DNA of 64,000 bases from CTSOIL-112 sp049291875 (GCA_049291875.1 JBATQE010000024.1:1-64000); one strand, 5' to 3'. Shown: positions 24,261 through 32,999, counted from the stretch's first letter. Notes: generated from the sequence alone by a model not told the origin. A program made the numbers and translations.

Positions 24261-24265
24261 CCCCT

Positions 24266-25048
24266 TTACAGCAAACCCGTCACCAAACCCAAGCCGATCA
24301 ACACCAGCAGCACCGAAACCAGTCGCTGTATCGTGCGCAACGTCACTTTATGCAGCAATTGGGCGCCCAAATACGCGCCAACAAAAGCCGAGAGCGATGC
24401 GGACAAGACCATCGTCCACTGAATATGCGCCGTGCTTGCCGAAAAATTCCAGCCGTACACCAGCATCCGCGCGACATCAACCAGCACCGCCAGCACCACG
24501 CCGGTGGCAATGAAGCGCTGCGAATCCAAGCCGGATTTGAGCAAAAACATGCTGCGAAACGCGCCCTGATGCCCCGACAAGCCACCGAAAAAACCACTGA
24601 GCGCCCCGCCGAGCGGCAAGTAACGCGCATCAAAACTCATGTTGGCAAAGCGCGGCGACAGCTCCAGCCAGACAAACGCAAAAATCAGCACGCCGATGAT
24701 GAATTTCACCACTGACACCGCGAACGCACGCCCGAGCCATTGATATTCAAACAAGGTGGGTAAACACGACAGCATATTGAGCAGCCATGCGCCGAGTAAT
24801 GCGGCCAGTACGGCGGGCACACCGAAACGCCACAGCACCGACTGCACCGAGCGATCGACTTTTTTACCCACCAAAGCCCATTTGAACAGATTATTCGCCA
24901 AATGCACGATGGCGGTCACGGCAATCGCCACCTCCACCGGCAAAAACAAGGCAACCACAGGCATGAGCAAGGTTCCCAAGCCGAAACCGGAGAAAAAAGT
25001 CAAACAGGATGCAAGGAAAGCCGCCAACGACACCCAAAACAGTTCCAT
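24266..25048 (-). CDS. TauE/SafE family membrane exporter
   Basis: A 260-residue protein with about eight hydrophobic helices and the family start (FFSGFGLGTLLMPVVALFLP) and the mid GFFGGLSGHQGAFRSMFLL. Members are proposed anion exporters (sulphite, sulphoacetate) of the inner membrane. It starts immediately at the stop of ppk1, so the two are co-transcribed. The substrate here is unknown. Confidence 0.85.
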   Translation of the reverse strand: MELFWVSLAAFLASCLTFFSGFGLGTLLMPVVALFLPVEVAIAVTAIVHLANNLFKWALVGKKVDRSVQSVLWRFGVPAVLAALLGAWLLNMLSCLPTLFEYQWLGRAFAVSVVKFIIGVLIFAFVWLELSPRFANMSFDARYLPLGGALSGFFGGLSGHQGAFRSMFLLKSGLDSQRFIATGVVLAVLVDVARMLVYGWNFSASTAHIQWTMVLSASLSAFVGAYLGAQLLHKVTLRTIQRLVSVLLVLIGLGLVTGLL

Positions 25049-27154
25049 TTAGCCAAGCTCTCCCAATAAATGCATCAAGCCCATCTGCGCACTGCGCGGT
25101 TTGACCTGACGGCTGCTCGGTTTGCGCCGCGTGTAGCCGCCCTCACCGTTCATCTCCCACGTCTGCTGATTGTCACTCAGATAAACGCGCAGACCTTCGT
25201 GAATCACGCGCTTTTTGATTTTTCGATCCAGTATCGGGAATGCCAATTCGATGCGTTTGAACACATTGCGCGCCATCCAGTCCGCGCTGGAGAGGTAAAT
25301 ATCTTCACGTCCCTGCGCGTAGAAATAGAATATACGGTGGTGTTCCAACACACGCCCGATGATGGAGCGCACACGGATATTCTCCGACAGTCCTTTCACA
25401 CCCGGACGCAGCAGACAAAAACCGCGCACGATCAGATCGACTTTCACGCCCGCTTGCGAAGCCTCGTACAGCGCGTGGATGATCTGCGGCTCTTGCAGCG
25501 AATTCATTTTCGCGATGATGCGCGCCTTGCCGCCGGCGCGTGCGGTCTCGGTTTCGGCGCGAATGCGCGCCATGATATTGCTGTGCAGGGTAAACGGTGC
25601 TTGCCACAGATGCGTCAGGGTGCGCGCTTTACCCAATCCGGTCAATTGTTTAAACACCTCGCTCACATCGTGCGTGATCTCAGGATTCGCGGTCAACAGG
25701 CCAAAATCCGAATACAGCCGCGCGGTTTTCGGATGATAATTACCCGTGCCCAAATGCACATAGCGGCGCAATTGTCCCGCCTCGCGCCGCACGATCAGCA
25801 ACGCTTTGGCATGGACTTTATAGCCCACCACGCCGTATACCACATGCGCGCCGACCTCCTCCAATTTCGTCGCCCAGCCAATATTGGCCTCCTCGTCAAA
25901 GCGCGCCATCAGCTCGACCACCACCGTGACTTCCTTGCCATTTTGCGCCGCGCGAATCAGCGACTGCATCAGCTCCGAATCCGTCCCCGTGCGGTACACC
26001 GTCATCTTGATCGCCACCACATTCGGATCATGCGCCGCCTCATTCAACCACTCGATCACCGGTGCGAACGACTGGTACGGATGGTGCAGCAGAATATCGC
26101 CCTTGCCGATGGCCTCAAAAATATTGGCGCCTTTGCTCAACTCTTTGTTCACGCCCACGCGATACGGGGCAAATTTCAATGCGGGCTGATCAACCCAATC
26201 AGGCACTTGCATCAACCGCACTAAATTCACCGGTCCGTTGACCCGATACACATCGTGTTCATTCAAGCCAAATTGCGCGGTCAGAAACGCCGCCATCGCC
26301 GGTGAGCAATTGTCCGACACCTCCAAACGCACCGCGTCACCAAAGTGTCGGTGCGGCAATTCGCCTTGTAAGGTGGTGCGTAGATTGGTCACTTCCTCTT
26401 CATCGACAAACAGATCGGAATTGCGCGTCACGCGAAATTGATAACAGCCCAACACATTCATGCCGATGAACAATTCATGCATGAACTCATGCAGCACCGA
26501 GGATAAAAATACAAAGCCGTATTCCACATCAACCAATTCCTGCGGCAGACGAATCACGCGTGGCAACACGCGCGGCGCCTGCACAATCGCCGCATCCGCA
26601 TGGCGACCGAAGGCGTCTTTGCCCTCCAGCTCCACCGCGAAATTCAGGCTTTTGTTCAAAACTTTCGGAAACGGATGCGAGGTGTCCAAACCGATGGGCG
26701 TGAGTACCGGCATCAGCTCGCGCAAAAAATATTCATGGATCCATTCGCGCTGCTCCGTCGTCCACGTCGCGCGACGCAAAAATCGAATGCCCTGCTCAGC
26801 CAACTGCGGCAAAATCATCTGATTGAGCACTTGATACTGCTCATCCACCAGTCGATGTACCTGTGCGGACACCAGCCGATAGGTCTCCTGTGGGGTTTTG
26901 CCATCGACGCTGACGGAGGACGACTGAGCGCGAATTTGCTCCTTGATCCCCGCCATGCGAATCTCAAAAAATTCGTCCAAATTACTCGATACGATGCACA
27001 AAAAGCGCAAACGCTCCAGCAAAGGCACGCGCTCATCCTGCGCCTGCGCCAGAACCCGCCGGTTAAACGCGAGCAGGCTCAGCTCACGGTTCAGATAGTT
27101 TGTTGCGGGCAATGACGTTTTGCTCATAGGGGCTTGGATGGCGGTTTTTATCAT
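25049..27154 (-). CDS. ppk1: Polyphosphate kinase 1
   Basis: An enzyme of about 700 residues that polymerises the gamma-phosphate of ATP into polyphosphate at the inner membrane. Motifs seen: N-terminal NYLNRELSLLAFNRRVLAQA, GYKVHAKALLIVRR with the autophosphorylated His, and IGRVLEHHRIFYF with the second active-site His. An in-frame GTG at 27163 and an ATG at 27127 are alternative starts. A good Pho box lies about 60 bases upstream, so phosphate starvation control by PhoB is likely. Confidence 0.96.
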   Translation of the reverse strand: MIKTAIQAPMSKTSLPATNYLNRELSLLAFNRRVLAQAQDERVPLLERLRFLCIVSSNLDEFFEIRMAGIKEQIRAQSSSVSVDGKTPQETYRLVSAQVHRLVDEQYQVLNQMILPQLAEQGIRFLRRATWTTEQREWIHEYFLRELMPVLTPIGLDTSHPFPKVLNKSLNFAVELEGKDAFGRHADAAIVQAPRVLPRVIRLPQELVDVEYGFVFLSSVLHEFMHELFIGMNVLGCYQFRVTRNSDLFVDEEEVTNLRTTLQGELPHRHFGDAVRLEVSDNCSPAMAAFLTAQFGLNEHDVYRVNGPVNLVRLMQVPDWVDQPALKFAPYRVGVNKELSKGANIFEAIGKGDILLHHPYQSFAPVIEWLNEAAHDPNVVAIKMTVYRTGTDSELMQSLIRAAQNGKEVTVVVELMARFDEEANIGWATKLEEVGAHVVYGVVGYKVHAKALLIVRREAGQLRRYVHLGTGNYHPKTARLYSDFGLLTANPEITHDVSEVFKQLTGLGKARTLTHLWQAPFTLHSNIMARIRAETETARAGGKARIIAKMNSLQEPQIIHALYEASQAGVKVDLIVRGFCLLRPGVKGLSENIRVRSIIGRVLEHHRIFYFYAQGREDIYLSSADWMARNVFKRIELAFPILDRKIKKRVIHEGLRVYLSDNQQTWEMNGEGGYTRRKPSSRQVKPRSAQMGLMHLLGELG

Positions 27155-27214
27155 GGTACTCACTCAAATTCATGGTTTTAGCCTACATTATGTGGGAAAT
27201 CAGTTGTATGCAAT

Positions 27215-27232
27215 GTGACAAATTCATGACAA
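27215..27232 (-). promoter_or_regulatory. Candidate Pho box upstream of ppk1
   Basis: On the minus strand two seven-base direct repeats, TTGTCAT and TTGTCAC, are separated by four bases. This is the PhoB-box layout (CTGTCAT-N4-CTGTCAT). A -10-like TACAAC follows six bases downstream towards ppk1. PhoB control of ppk is known in several proteobacteria. Confidence 0.7.
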
Positions 27233-27355
27233 GGCCGCCGTTGCTCTGTAGCGCATCCGGCACATCGCGTGCAGATTGCCAACCGTTGCGTTCGGAACCC
27301 AGACCATCGTGGTATGATGACACCTTGTTATTTTTTGATTTTGTTTGTATTGCAT

Positions 27356-29194
27356 ATGTTACCCCAGATTTTTCATTGGTTTGAATCGCGCATTGACGCC
27401 TACCCCGATACCGAGCCGACACCACCCAAATCCGGCCTGTTTCCATTCATCTGGTCATGTTTGGACGGTTTGCGTGGCTGGCTGCTCGCCGTCATCATTT
27501 TAACGGCGGGCATCGGCGTATTCGAAGCCTACCTGTTTCAAATGATGGGCAAACTGGTGGATTGGCTGACCACGCTCTCGCCCAACGAGCTGTGGACGCA
27601 AAAGCGTTACGCGCTGCTGTTGATGTTCGGCCTGATTGCCTTCAGTCCGCTGTGGATTTTTGTCCAGTCGGCGCTGCGGTTCCAAACGGTGCAAGGCAAT
27701 TTTCCGATGCGCCTGCGTTGGAATTTTCACCGTTTGATGCTTCAACAAAGCCTGAGTTTTTACCAAGACGAATTCGCCGGCCGTGTCTCGGCCAAAGTGA
27801 TGCAGACGGCGCTGGCCGTGCGCGACACGATCATGATCTGTGCCGATATGCTGGTGTATGTCTTGGTATATTTTCTGACGATGGGCGTGATTTTGGCGAG
27901 CTTTGATGCATGGCTGTTGTTGCCATTTGCGCTGTGGATCGTGTTCTTTGGCGTGGGCATGCGCTATTTCATTCCCAAACTGAAAATCACTGCCGAGGCG
28001 CAGGCGGACGCACGTTCACTCATGACCGGCCGCGTCACCGATGCGTACAGCAACATCACCACGGTGAAGTTGTTCTCGCACGGCAAACGCGAGTCCGAAT
28101 ACGCCCGCAGCGCCATGCGCGAATTCATGGGCTCGGTGTACGCGCAAATGCGTCTGGTGACGCAGTTGGAATTCGTCAACCATACGCTGAATATGCTCTT
28201 GGTCATTTCCACCGCCGGTTTGGGCTTGTGGCTGTGGCAAAACGGACAAATCCAAGTCGGCGCACTCGCCGCTGCAACCGCGATGGCGCTGCGTCTGAAC
28301 GGTCTGTCGCACTGGATTATGTGGGAAACCGCGCAGCTATTCGAGCAAATTGGTACGATTCAGGACGGCATGAACACCTTGTCCAAGCCGCACACGGTTC
28401 TGGACGCACCGACAGCGCAGGCACTGAGCGTATCGCGCGGCCTGATTGAGTTCAAAGATGTGACTTTCCGCTACGATGAGAAAAAACCGCTGTTGACGCA
28501 TTTGAACCTGAACATTGCACCGGGTGAAAAAATCGGTCTGGTCGGACGCTCCGGAGCAGGCAAAAGCACCATCGTCAATCTGCTGCTGCGGTTTTACGAT
28601 CTGAACGAAGGACATATTCTGATCGACGGGCAAAACATCCGCGAGGTCACGCAAAACAGCCTGCGCCAACAAATCGGTATGGTGACGCAAGACACCTCGC
28701 TGTTGCATCGCTCGGTTCGCGACAACATCGTTTACGGCAAGCCCGACGCGAACGATGCCCAAATGATGCTCGCGGCGCAACGCGCCCAAGCGCACGACTT
28801 CATTCTGCAACTGACCGATGCCAAAGGTCGCACCGGTTACGACGCCCACGTCGGCGAACGCGGCGTCAAGCTCTCCGGCGGTCAACGTCAGCGCATCGCC
28901 ATTGCTCGTGTTATGCTCAAAGACGCACCGATTCTATTGCTCGACGAAGCCACCAGCGCACTCGACTCTGAGGTAGAAAACGCGATTCAGGAAAGCCTAT
29001 ACGAGCTGATGGAAGGCAAAACCGTGATCGCCATCGCCCATCGTCTGTCCACCATCGCCGCCATGGATCGGCTGATCGTGCTTGACCAAGGACAAGTGAT
29101 CGAACAAGGTACACACCACGAACTCTTGGCCAAAAACGGCTTGTACGCGCGACTGTGGGCACATCAAAGCGGTGGATTTTTGGGCGCGGAATAA
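27356..29194 (+). CDS. ABC exporter (fused membrane and ATPase domains)
   Basis: A 612-residue half-transporter of the type IV exporter class. Six membrane helices in the first 320 residues precede a nucleotide-binding domain with Walker A GRSGAGKST, signature LSGGQRQ and Walker B ILLLDEATSALD. It would work as a homodimer exporting drugs or lipids; the substrate cannot be read. The ATG at 27356 is favoured, with in-frame ATGs at 27311-27314 and 27269 as alternatives. A terminator follows, so it is a single-gene unit. Confidence 0.9.
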   Translation: MLPQIFHWFESRIDAYPDTEPTPPKSGLFPFIWSCLDGLRGWLLAVIILTAGIGVFEAYLFQMMGKLVDWLTTLSPNELWTQKRYALLLMFGLIAFSPLWIFVQSALRFQTVQGNFPMRLRWNFHRLMLQQSLSFYQDEFAGRVSAKVMQTALAVRDTIMICADMLVYVLVYFLTMGVILASFDAWLLLPFALWIVFFGVGMRYFIPKLKITAEAQADARSLMTGRVTDAYSNITTVKLFSHGKRESEYARSAMREFMGSVYAQMRLVTQLEFVNHTLNMLLVISTAGLGLWLWQNGQIQVGALAAATAMALRLNGLSHWIMWETAQLFEQIGTIQDGMNTLSKPHTVLDAPTAQALSVSRGLIEFKDVTFRYDEKKPLLTHLNLNIAPGEKIGLVGRSGAGKSTIVNLLLRFYDLNEGHILIDGQNIREVTQNSLRQQIGMVTQDTSLLHRSVRDNIVYGKPDANDAQMMLAAQRAQAHDFILQLTDAKGRTGYDAHVGERGVKLSGGQRQRIAIARVMLKDAPILLLDEATSALDSEVENAIQESLYELMEGKTVIAIAHRLSTIAAMDRLIVLDQGQVIEQGTHHELLAKNGLYARLWAHQSGGFLGAE

Positions 29195-29215
29195 TGCCAC
29201 ACGCCACAAAAAATA

Positions 29216-29243
29216 AGGCGGGGATGTTCCCCGCCTGTTTTTT
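29216..29243 (+). terminator. Terminator after ABC exporter gene
   Basis: The stem GGCGGGGA/TCCCCGCC has a three-base loop followed by TGTTTTTTG. It is GC-rich with a T tract, typical of rho-independent termination. Confidence 0.9.
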
Positions 29244-29277
29244 GTCATCATCGACACCACGCATTGCCCACAGCCAC

Positions 29278-30252
29278 TCAATGCACCGCCGACTCGGTCG
29301 GGCACACCGTGCCATCGCTCAGATGCGCGGCTGGATTGCTCGGCGGACGATACACAATCCCCTCATCCTGCCATTCCGGCTGCAAGGTGATGTGCTCGAT
29401 TTTATGCTTATCACGCAGCATCAAGCGCGCCGATTCGAGCAAAATCGGCCAGCGCACATCATGCTTGAGCATCACATGCGCAGTCAGCATCGGATGATCG
29501 GGCGACATATTCCAAATATGTAAATCATGCACCGAGGCAATGCCCTCCACATTTTGCAAATCCATCCCAACGCCATCGTAGTCAATCTGATACGGCACGG
29601 CATCCAGCAAATGCCAGCCCGACTCCTTGAGCAAACGCCAAGTCGAATTAAGCAACAACACCGCCACCACCATCGACAAAATCGGGTCAATCGGCAACCA
29701 GCCGCTGTATGAAATCACCAAGCCGGCCACAATCGCCGCGACCGAGCCGAGCAAATCACCCATCACATGCACCAGTGCCGCGCGTGCATTCATCGACGTT
29801 TGGTCACGCATTAACAGCCACGCCACCAACAGATTCACAAACAAACCCAAGGTCGCCACCAACGTCACCGTTTCACCCGCAACCGGCGTTGGCGCAATCA
29901 AGCGGCTGATGGCTTTAAACACAATCCAGCCGATAATCACCAGCATGAACAACGCATTCACAAACGCCGCGACAATCTCCACCCGCGTGTAACCAAACGA
30001 CAACTTTGACGACGCCGGACGCATGGCAAAGCGCTGCGCCAAATACGCCAAACCGAGCGACGCCGAGTCCGTAATCATATGCCCCGCGTCCGAAAGCAAA
30101 GCCAATGAGCCCGAGGCGAAGCTCGCAATCACCTCGACAATCGCAAAAGCGCCGGTCAACAATAGCGCAAATCCGATGAATCGGCTCGCGTTGTAATGCA
30201 TCTGATGCTGATGATGCGCATCGCCATCATCGTGATGATGAAAAATCGACAT
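29278..30252 (-). CDS. Cation diffusion facilitator metal exporter (CzcD/ZitB type)
   Basis: A 324-residue CDF protein exporting Zn, Co or Cd with proton exchange. It has a His-rich N-terminus (FHHHDDGDAHHQHQMHYN) and six membrane helices, with the metal-site pairs SDAGHMITD in TM2 and HVMGDLLGS in TM5, and a C-terminal cytosolic domain (VHDLHIWNM). AGGAG precedes the ATG. It follows the ArsR-type gene by 66 bases on the same strand, a metal-resistance pair. Confidence 0.92.
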   Translation of the reverse strand: MSIFHHHDDGDAHHQHQMHYNASRFIGFALLLTGAFAIVEVIASFASGSLALLSDAGHMITDSASLGLAYLAQRFAMRPASSKLSFGYTRVEIVAAFVNALFMLVIIGWIVFKAISRLIAPTPVAGETVTLVATLGLFVNLLVAWLLMRDQTSMNARAALVHVMGDLLGSVAAIVAGLVISYSGWLPIDPILSMVVAVLLLNSTWRLLKESGWHLLDAVPYQIDYDGVGMDLQNVEGIASVHDLHIWNMSPDHPMLTAHVMLKHDVRWPILLESARLMLRDKHKIEHITLQPEWQDEGIVYRPPSNPAAHLSDGTVCPTESAVH

Positions 30253-30318
30253 ACAGTCTCCTTCTAAATACCCAAGGGCACACAGCGCTCCACTCTGCCC
30301 TTTCTCTATTCAATTCAT

Positions 30319-30615
30319 TTACTCATCGGTCTCACCGATGTGCTCCAACATATTGCCCAACATCGTGCGAATGTGCGCATCAGTCAAACTGCAATACACA
30401 TGTTTACCCACGCGCTCGGCATGCACAATGCGCGCGGCGCGCAGCAAACGCAAGTGGTGGCTGATCAGCGACATACTCAAATTCAAATCCTGAGCGATTT
30501 CGCCCACACCTTTCGGCGCCTCAAAGCACGCCAACACAATGCGCAAACGCGTCGGCTCGCCGAGCAAACTGAATACATCCGCCAACTGCTCAATATCCTG
30601 TGACTCATCCCTCAT
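30319..30615 (-). CDS. ArsR/SmtB-family metal-responsive repressor
   Basis: A 98-residue winged-helix repressor. The recognition helix is SMSLISHHLRLLRAARIV, and the C-terminal helix holds the alpha-5 metal site DAH, ten residues, H, two residues, E (TDAHIRTMLGNMLEHIGE). This is the DxHx10HxxE/H pattern of the SmtB/CzrA zinc sensors. The ATG at 30615 has GAGGAG seven bases upstream. It likely represses itself and the CDF gene through the operator at 30649-30672. Confidence 0.92.
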   Translation of the reverse strand: MRDESQDIEQLADVFSLLGEPTRLRIVLACFEAPKGVGEIAQDLNLSMSLISHHLRLLRAARIVHAERVGKHVYCSLTDAHIRTMLGNMLEHIGETDE

Positions 30616-30640
30616 ATTCGCACTCCTCAAACGGCAGAGA

Positions 30641-30672
30641 ATTATACAACAATTGAACAATTATTCAACTGT
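30641..30672 (-). promoter_or_regulatory. Promoter and overlapping operator of the arsR-CDF operon
   Basis: On the minus strand TTGAAT (30663-30668), a 16-base spacer and TATAAT (30641-30646) form a promoter. An imperfect 24-base palindrome (30649-30672, core TTGAACAATTATTCAA) covers the -35 and spacer. This is the usual ArsR/SmtB 12-2-12 type operator. Confidence 0.75.
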
Positions 30673-30684
30673 TTAGATAATAAT

Positions 30685-30819
30685 TTAGACGAAAAAATAC
30701 CCGCACGCGCGGGTATGAGATAAAAACGCATCAGGGTGGTGTTCATACGCCTCCAGCATCATGGCTCGATACACCTCCGCGTGCATGGGATTCAGTCTCT
30801 GGATGGTTATTTGACTCAT
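30685..30819 (-). pseudogene. N-terminal fragment of a GNAT acetyltransferase
   Basis: A 44-codon frame with a good ribosome binding site (GGAG) encodes a typical GNAT opening (ITIQRLNPMHAEVYRAMMLE, then AYEHHPDAFLSH). It stops soon after, running into a hairpin with a T tract (30697-30716, terminator on the minus strand). The acetyl-CoA-binding domain is absent. This looks like the stump of a gene whose remainder was deleted. Confidence 0.65.
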
Positions 30820-30832
30820 TCGCGCTCCATAA

Positions 30833-30860
30833 GAAAAAAGGCTCGAAACCGAGCCTTTAT
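30833..30860 (-). terminator. Terminator after ridA
   Basis: The minus-strand hairpin AAAGGCTCG/CGAGCC is followed by six T residues just beyond the ridA stop. Confidence 0.88.
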
Positions 30861-30862
30861 GA

Positions 30863-31252
30863 TCAATCTTTATGCGCAATCTGCGCGATGGCCTCCACCT
30901 CAAACTTCGCGCCTTTGGGCAGACCGGCGACCTCCACCGTTGAACGCGCAGGGAATGGCTCGGCAATGTATTGCGTCATGATTTGGTTCACCGTGGCAAA
31001 GTCGTTCAAGTCGGTCAAAAACAGGGTGAATTTGATCACATCGGACAAACCGCCGCCTGCTTCGTTGAGGATGGCGGAGAGATTTTTAAACGCTTGATGC
31101 GCCTGCTCCTCAATGCCCTCCGGCAGGGCGCCAGTGGCCGGATCCATGCCGAGTTGGCCGGAAGTAAAAACGAAGGCGCCAATTTTCACAGCTTGCGAAT
31201 ACGGGCCGATGGCGGCGGGTGCGTTGGTGGTGCTGATGATGCTTCGGGTCAT
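30863..31252 (-). CDS. ridA: RidA family enamine/imine deaminase
   Basis: A 129-residue protein that hydrolyses reactive 2-aminoacrylate-type intermediates made by PLP enzymes. The active-site Arg is Arg103 in PARSTVEVAGLPKGA, followed by the conserved Glu120 (VEAIA). Typical N-terminal region is NAPAAIGPYSQAVK. It forms trimers in the cytosol. Length is normal. Confidence 0.94.
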   Translation of the reverse strand: MTRSIISTTNAPAAIGPYSQAVKIGAFVFTSGQLGMDPATGALPEGIEEQAHQAFKNLSAILNEAGGGLSDVIKFTLFLTDLNDFATVNQIMTQYIAEPFPARSTVEVAGLPKGAKFEVEAIAQIAHKD

Positions 31253-31287
31253 ACGAGTGTCCTTTCAAGAAAAATAAATCGCGCGGC

Positions 31288-31650
31288 TTATTGTACACGT
31301 ACTTCATGGTTTGGCAACATCGCGTAGGCACGCTCCACTTTGGCAATGCGGGTGAAATAGGCTGCATACCAGTCGCTTTTGCCTTTGGCCTGCGCGATTT
31401 GATGCTCGGCGTGGTTTTTCCACTGCGCAATATGCGCCAAACTGTCCCAATACGACAGCGTGATGCCGAAGCCATCCGCATCACGCGTGCTTTCCGCACC
31501 GAGGTAGCCGGGCTGCTGCGCGGCCAATTCCAACATGCGTTGCGCCATGGCGTGATAGCCTTCGTCATCGCGCTCAGTGCGTTGATTCGTGAACATCACC
31601 ACATAGTACGGTGGCTGCGGCGTGTTGGCAAAACGCTCCATGAGACGCAT
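31288..31650 (-). CDS. Antibiotic biosynthesis monooxygenase (ABM) domain protein
   Basis: A 120-residue protein with a ferredoxin-like ABM fold: YYVVMFTNQRT at the N-terminus, then AAQQPGYLGAESTRDADGFG, ITLSYWDSLAHIAQWKNHAEH, all typical. Such proteins are often annotated as quinol or haem-type monooxygenases; most are uncharacterised. AAGGA precedes the ATG. It lies between aroG and ridA on the same strand. Confidence 0.82.
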   Translation of the reverse strand: MRLMERFANTPQPPYYVVMFTNQRTERDDEGYHAMAQRMLELAAQQPGYLGAESTRDADGFGITLSYWDSLAHIAQWKNHAEHQIAQAKGKSDWYAAYFTRIAKVERAYAMLPNHEVRVQ

Positions 31651-31664
31651 ACGATTCCTTGAGT

Positions 31665-32744
31665 TTACTGTTCGTTGTAATTATTCAGTTTCGCACGGCG
31701 ACGCGCAGCAACACCATCCGACAGAATTTGCAGCACTTTTTGCGAGGTTTCCCAGTTGATGCAGCCATCGGTGATGCTTTGACCGTAGGTGAGCGTTTGG
31801 CCTTCGACCAAATCCTGACGACCGCCAACCAAATTGCTCTCAACCATCACGCCAAAAATCCGTTCGTCACCCGCCGCGAGCTGCTCGGCGATGTTTTCAC
31901 ACACCGGTAACTGACGCTCAGGATTTTTCTCGGAGTTCGCGTGCGATGCGTCAATCATGATGCGTTGCGGCAGACCGCCTTTGGCAATTTGCTCGCACGA
32001 TGCACTGACATTGGCGGCGTCGTAATTCGGGGTTTTACCACCGCGCAGAATCAAGTGACAGTCCTCGTTACCATTGGTCGAGACAATGGCGGAGTGACCT
32101 GCTTTGGTCACGGATAGGAAATGGTGCGGACGACGCGCCGCCTGAATCGCATCAATGGCGATTTTGACATTGCCATCCGTGCCATTTTTAAATCCGACGG
32201 GACAAGACAAGCCGGAAGCCAACTCGCGGTGCACTTGCGACTCGGTGGTGCGCGCCCCAATCGCGCCCCAGCTCACCAAGTCGGCAATGTATTGCGGGGA
32301 AATCATATCGAGGAATTCCACCGCCGCAGGCAAACCCAACTCATTGATTTCCAACAATAATTTTCGCGCCATGCGCAAACCTTTGTTGATATCAAACGTT
32401 TGATTCAAATCAGGGTCGTTAATCAGACCTTTCCAACCCACCGTGGTGCGCGGTTTTTCAAAATACACGCGCATGACGATTTCCAAGGTGTCTTTGTACT
32501 TCTCGCGCTCCGCCATGAGCTGCTTGGCATATTCAATCGCCGCTGCCGGATCGTGAATCGAACACGGCCCGATAATGACCACAAGGCGATCATCCGCATC
32601 GTGTAGCACGCGATGGATCGCTTCGCGAGCATTGAACGTGACTTGCGAAGCACTCTCGGACAGTGAAAATTCGCGCATGATGTGCCCCGGCGGCGCAAGC
32701 TCCTCAATTCGTTTAATCCGCACGTCATCGGTATTGATCTGCAT
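31665..32744 (-). CDS. aroG: 3-deoxy-7-phosphoheptulonate (DAHP) synthase, class I
   Basis: A 359-residue AroF/G/H-type enzyme condensing PEP and erythrose-4-phosphate, the first step of aromatic amino acid synthesis. Motifs seen: VVIIGPCSIHDP, MRVYFEKPRTTVGWKGLIND, LSCPVGFKNGTDGN and IMIDASHANS. Feedback specificity (Phe, Tyr or Trp) cannot be read with certainty. An aromatic leader peptide and terminator upstream point to control by attenuation. AAGGA lies seven bases before the ATG. Confidence 0.96.
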   Translation of the reverse strand: MQINTDDVRIKRIEELAPPGHIMREFSLSESASQVTFNAREAIHRVLHDADDRLVVIIGPCSIHDPAAAIEYAKQLMAEREKYKDTLEIVMRVYFEKPRTTVGWKGLINDPDLNQTFDINKGLRMARKLLLEINELGLPAAVEFLDMISPQYIADLVSWGAIGARTTESQVHRELASGLSCPVGFKNGTDGNVKIAIDAIQAARRPHHFLSVTKAGHSAIVSTNGNEDCHLILRGGKTPNYDAANVSASCEQIAKGGLPQRIMIDASHANSEKNPERQLPVCENIAEQLAAGDERIFGVMVESNLVGGRQDLVEGQTLTYGQSITDGCINWETSQKVLQILSDGVAARRRAKLNNYNEQ

Positions 32745-32792
32745 GGTTTTTCCTTTTCAATTTAAAATCATTAAACATCTAAAAATAGGCAT

Positions 32793-32823
32793 AAAAAAAC
32801 CGCTAATCGGACATTAGCGGTTT
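32793..32823 (-). terminator. Attenuator terminator upstream of aroG
   Basis: On the minus strand the stem AAACCGCTAAT/ATTAGCGGTTT with a five-base loop is followed by a run of T. It lies between the leader peptide and the aroG start, so it ends transcription before the gene. Its first arm can instead pair upstream: GCGGT (32861-32865) with ACCGC, and GGTC with GACC inside, giving a possible antiterminator. Confidence 0.85.
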
Positions 32824-32845
32824 CGTGTATTTTGGTCGCACAAGG

Positions 32846-32911
32846 CTACCGAACAGACCCACCGCCAGTTCGTGTAAAGTGCCAAAAGTAAAATGATTGT
32901 GCGTGCAACAT
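32846..32911 (-). CDS. Aromatic leader peptide of aroG attenuator
   Basis: A 21-residue frame, beginning MLHAQSFYFWHFTRTGG, holds Phe-Tyr-Phe-Trp-His-Phe in six codons. GGAG lies ten bases before the ATG. It sits between a good promoter and a terminator, all ahead of aroG. Stalling at these codons when charged aromatic tRNAs are scarce would favour the antiterminator. The layout matches the classical pheA/trp-type attenuators. Confidence 0.82.
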   Translation of the reverse strand: MLHAQSFYFWHFTRTGGGSVR

Positions 32912-32968
32912 GATTCAGTTTCTCCAAAGCCGCTCATTTCTCAATGCGCAAAGCGGCGAACAGGTGTA

Positions 32969-32997
32969 TTTATAGACCTTTTCCAAACCGATTGCAA
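32969..32997 (-). promoter_or_regulatory. aroG leader promoter
   Basis: On the minus strand TTGCAA (32992-32997), a 17-base spacer and TATAAA (32969-32974) form a good sigma-70 promoter. Transcription would start near 32961, about 50 bases before the leader peptide ATG. Confidence 0.78.
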
Positions 32998-32999
32998 GC

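Noticed and set aside
25070..26224. A 384-codon open frame opposite ppk1
   Set aside because: Shadow frame: Arg/His/Gln-rich sequence without a fold, opposite the conserved catalytic half of PPK1.
32812..32937. A longer leader frame starting at ATG 32937 before aroG
   Set aside because: It runs into the terminator stem, lacks a good ribosome binding site and is not rich in aromatic codons, unlike the frame at 32846-32911.
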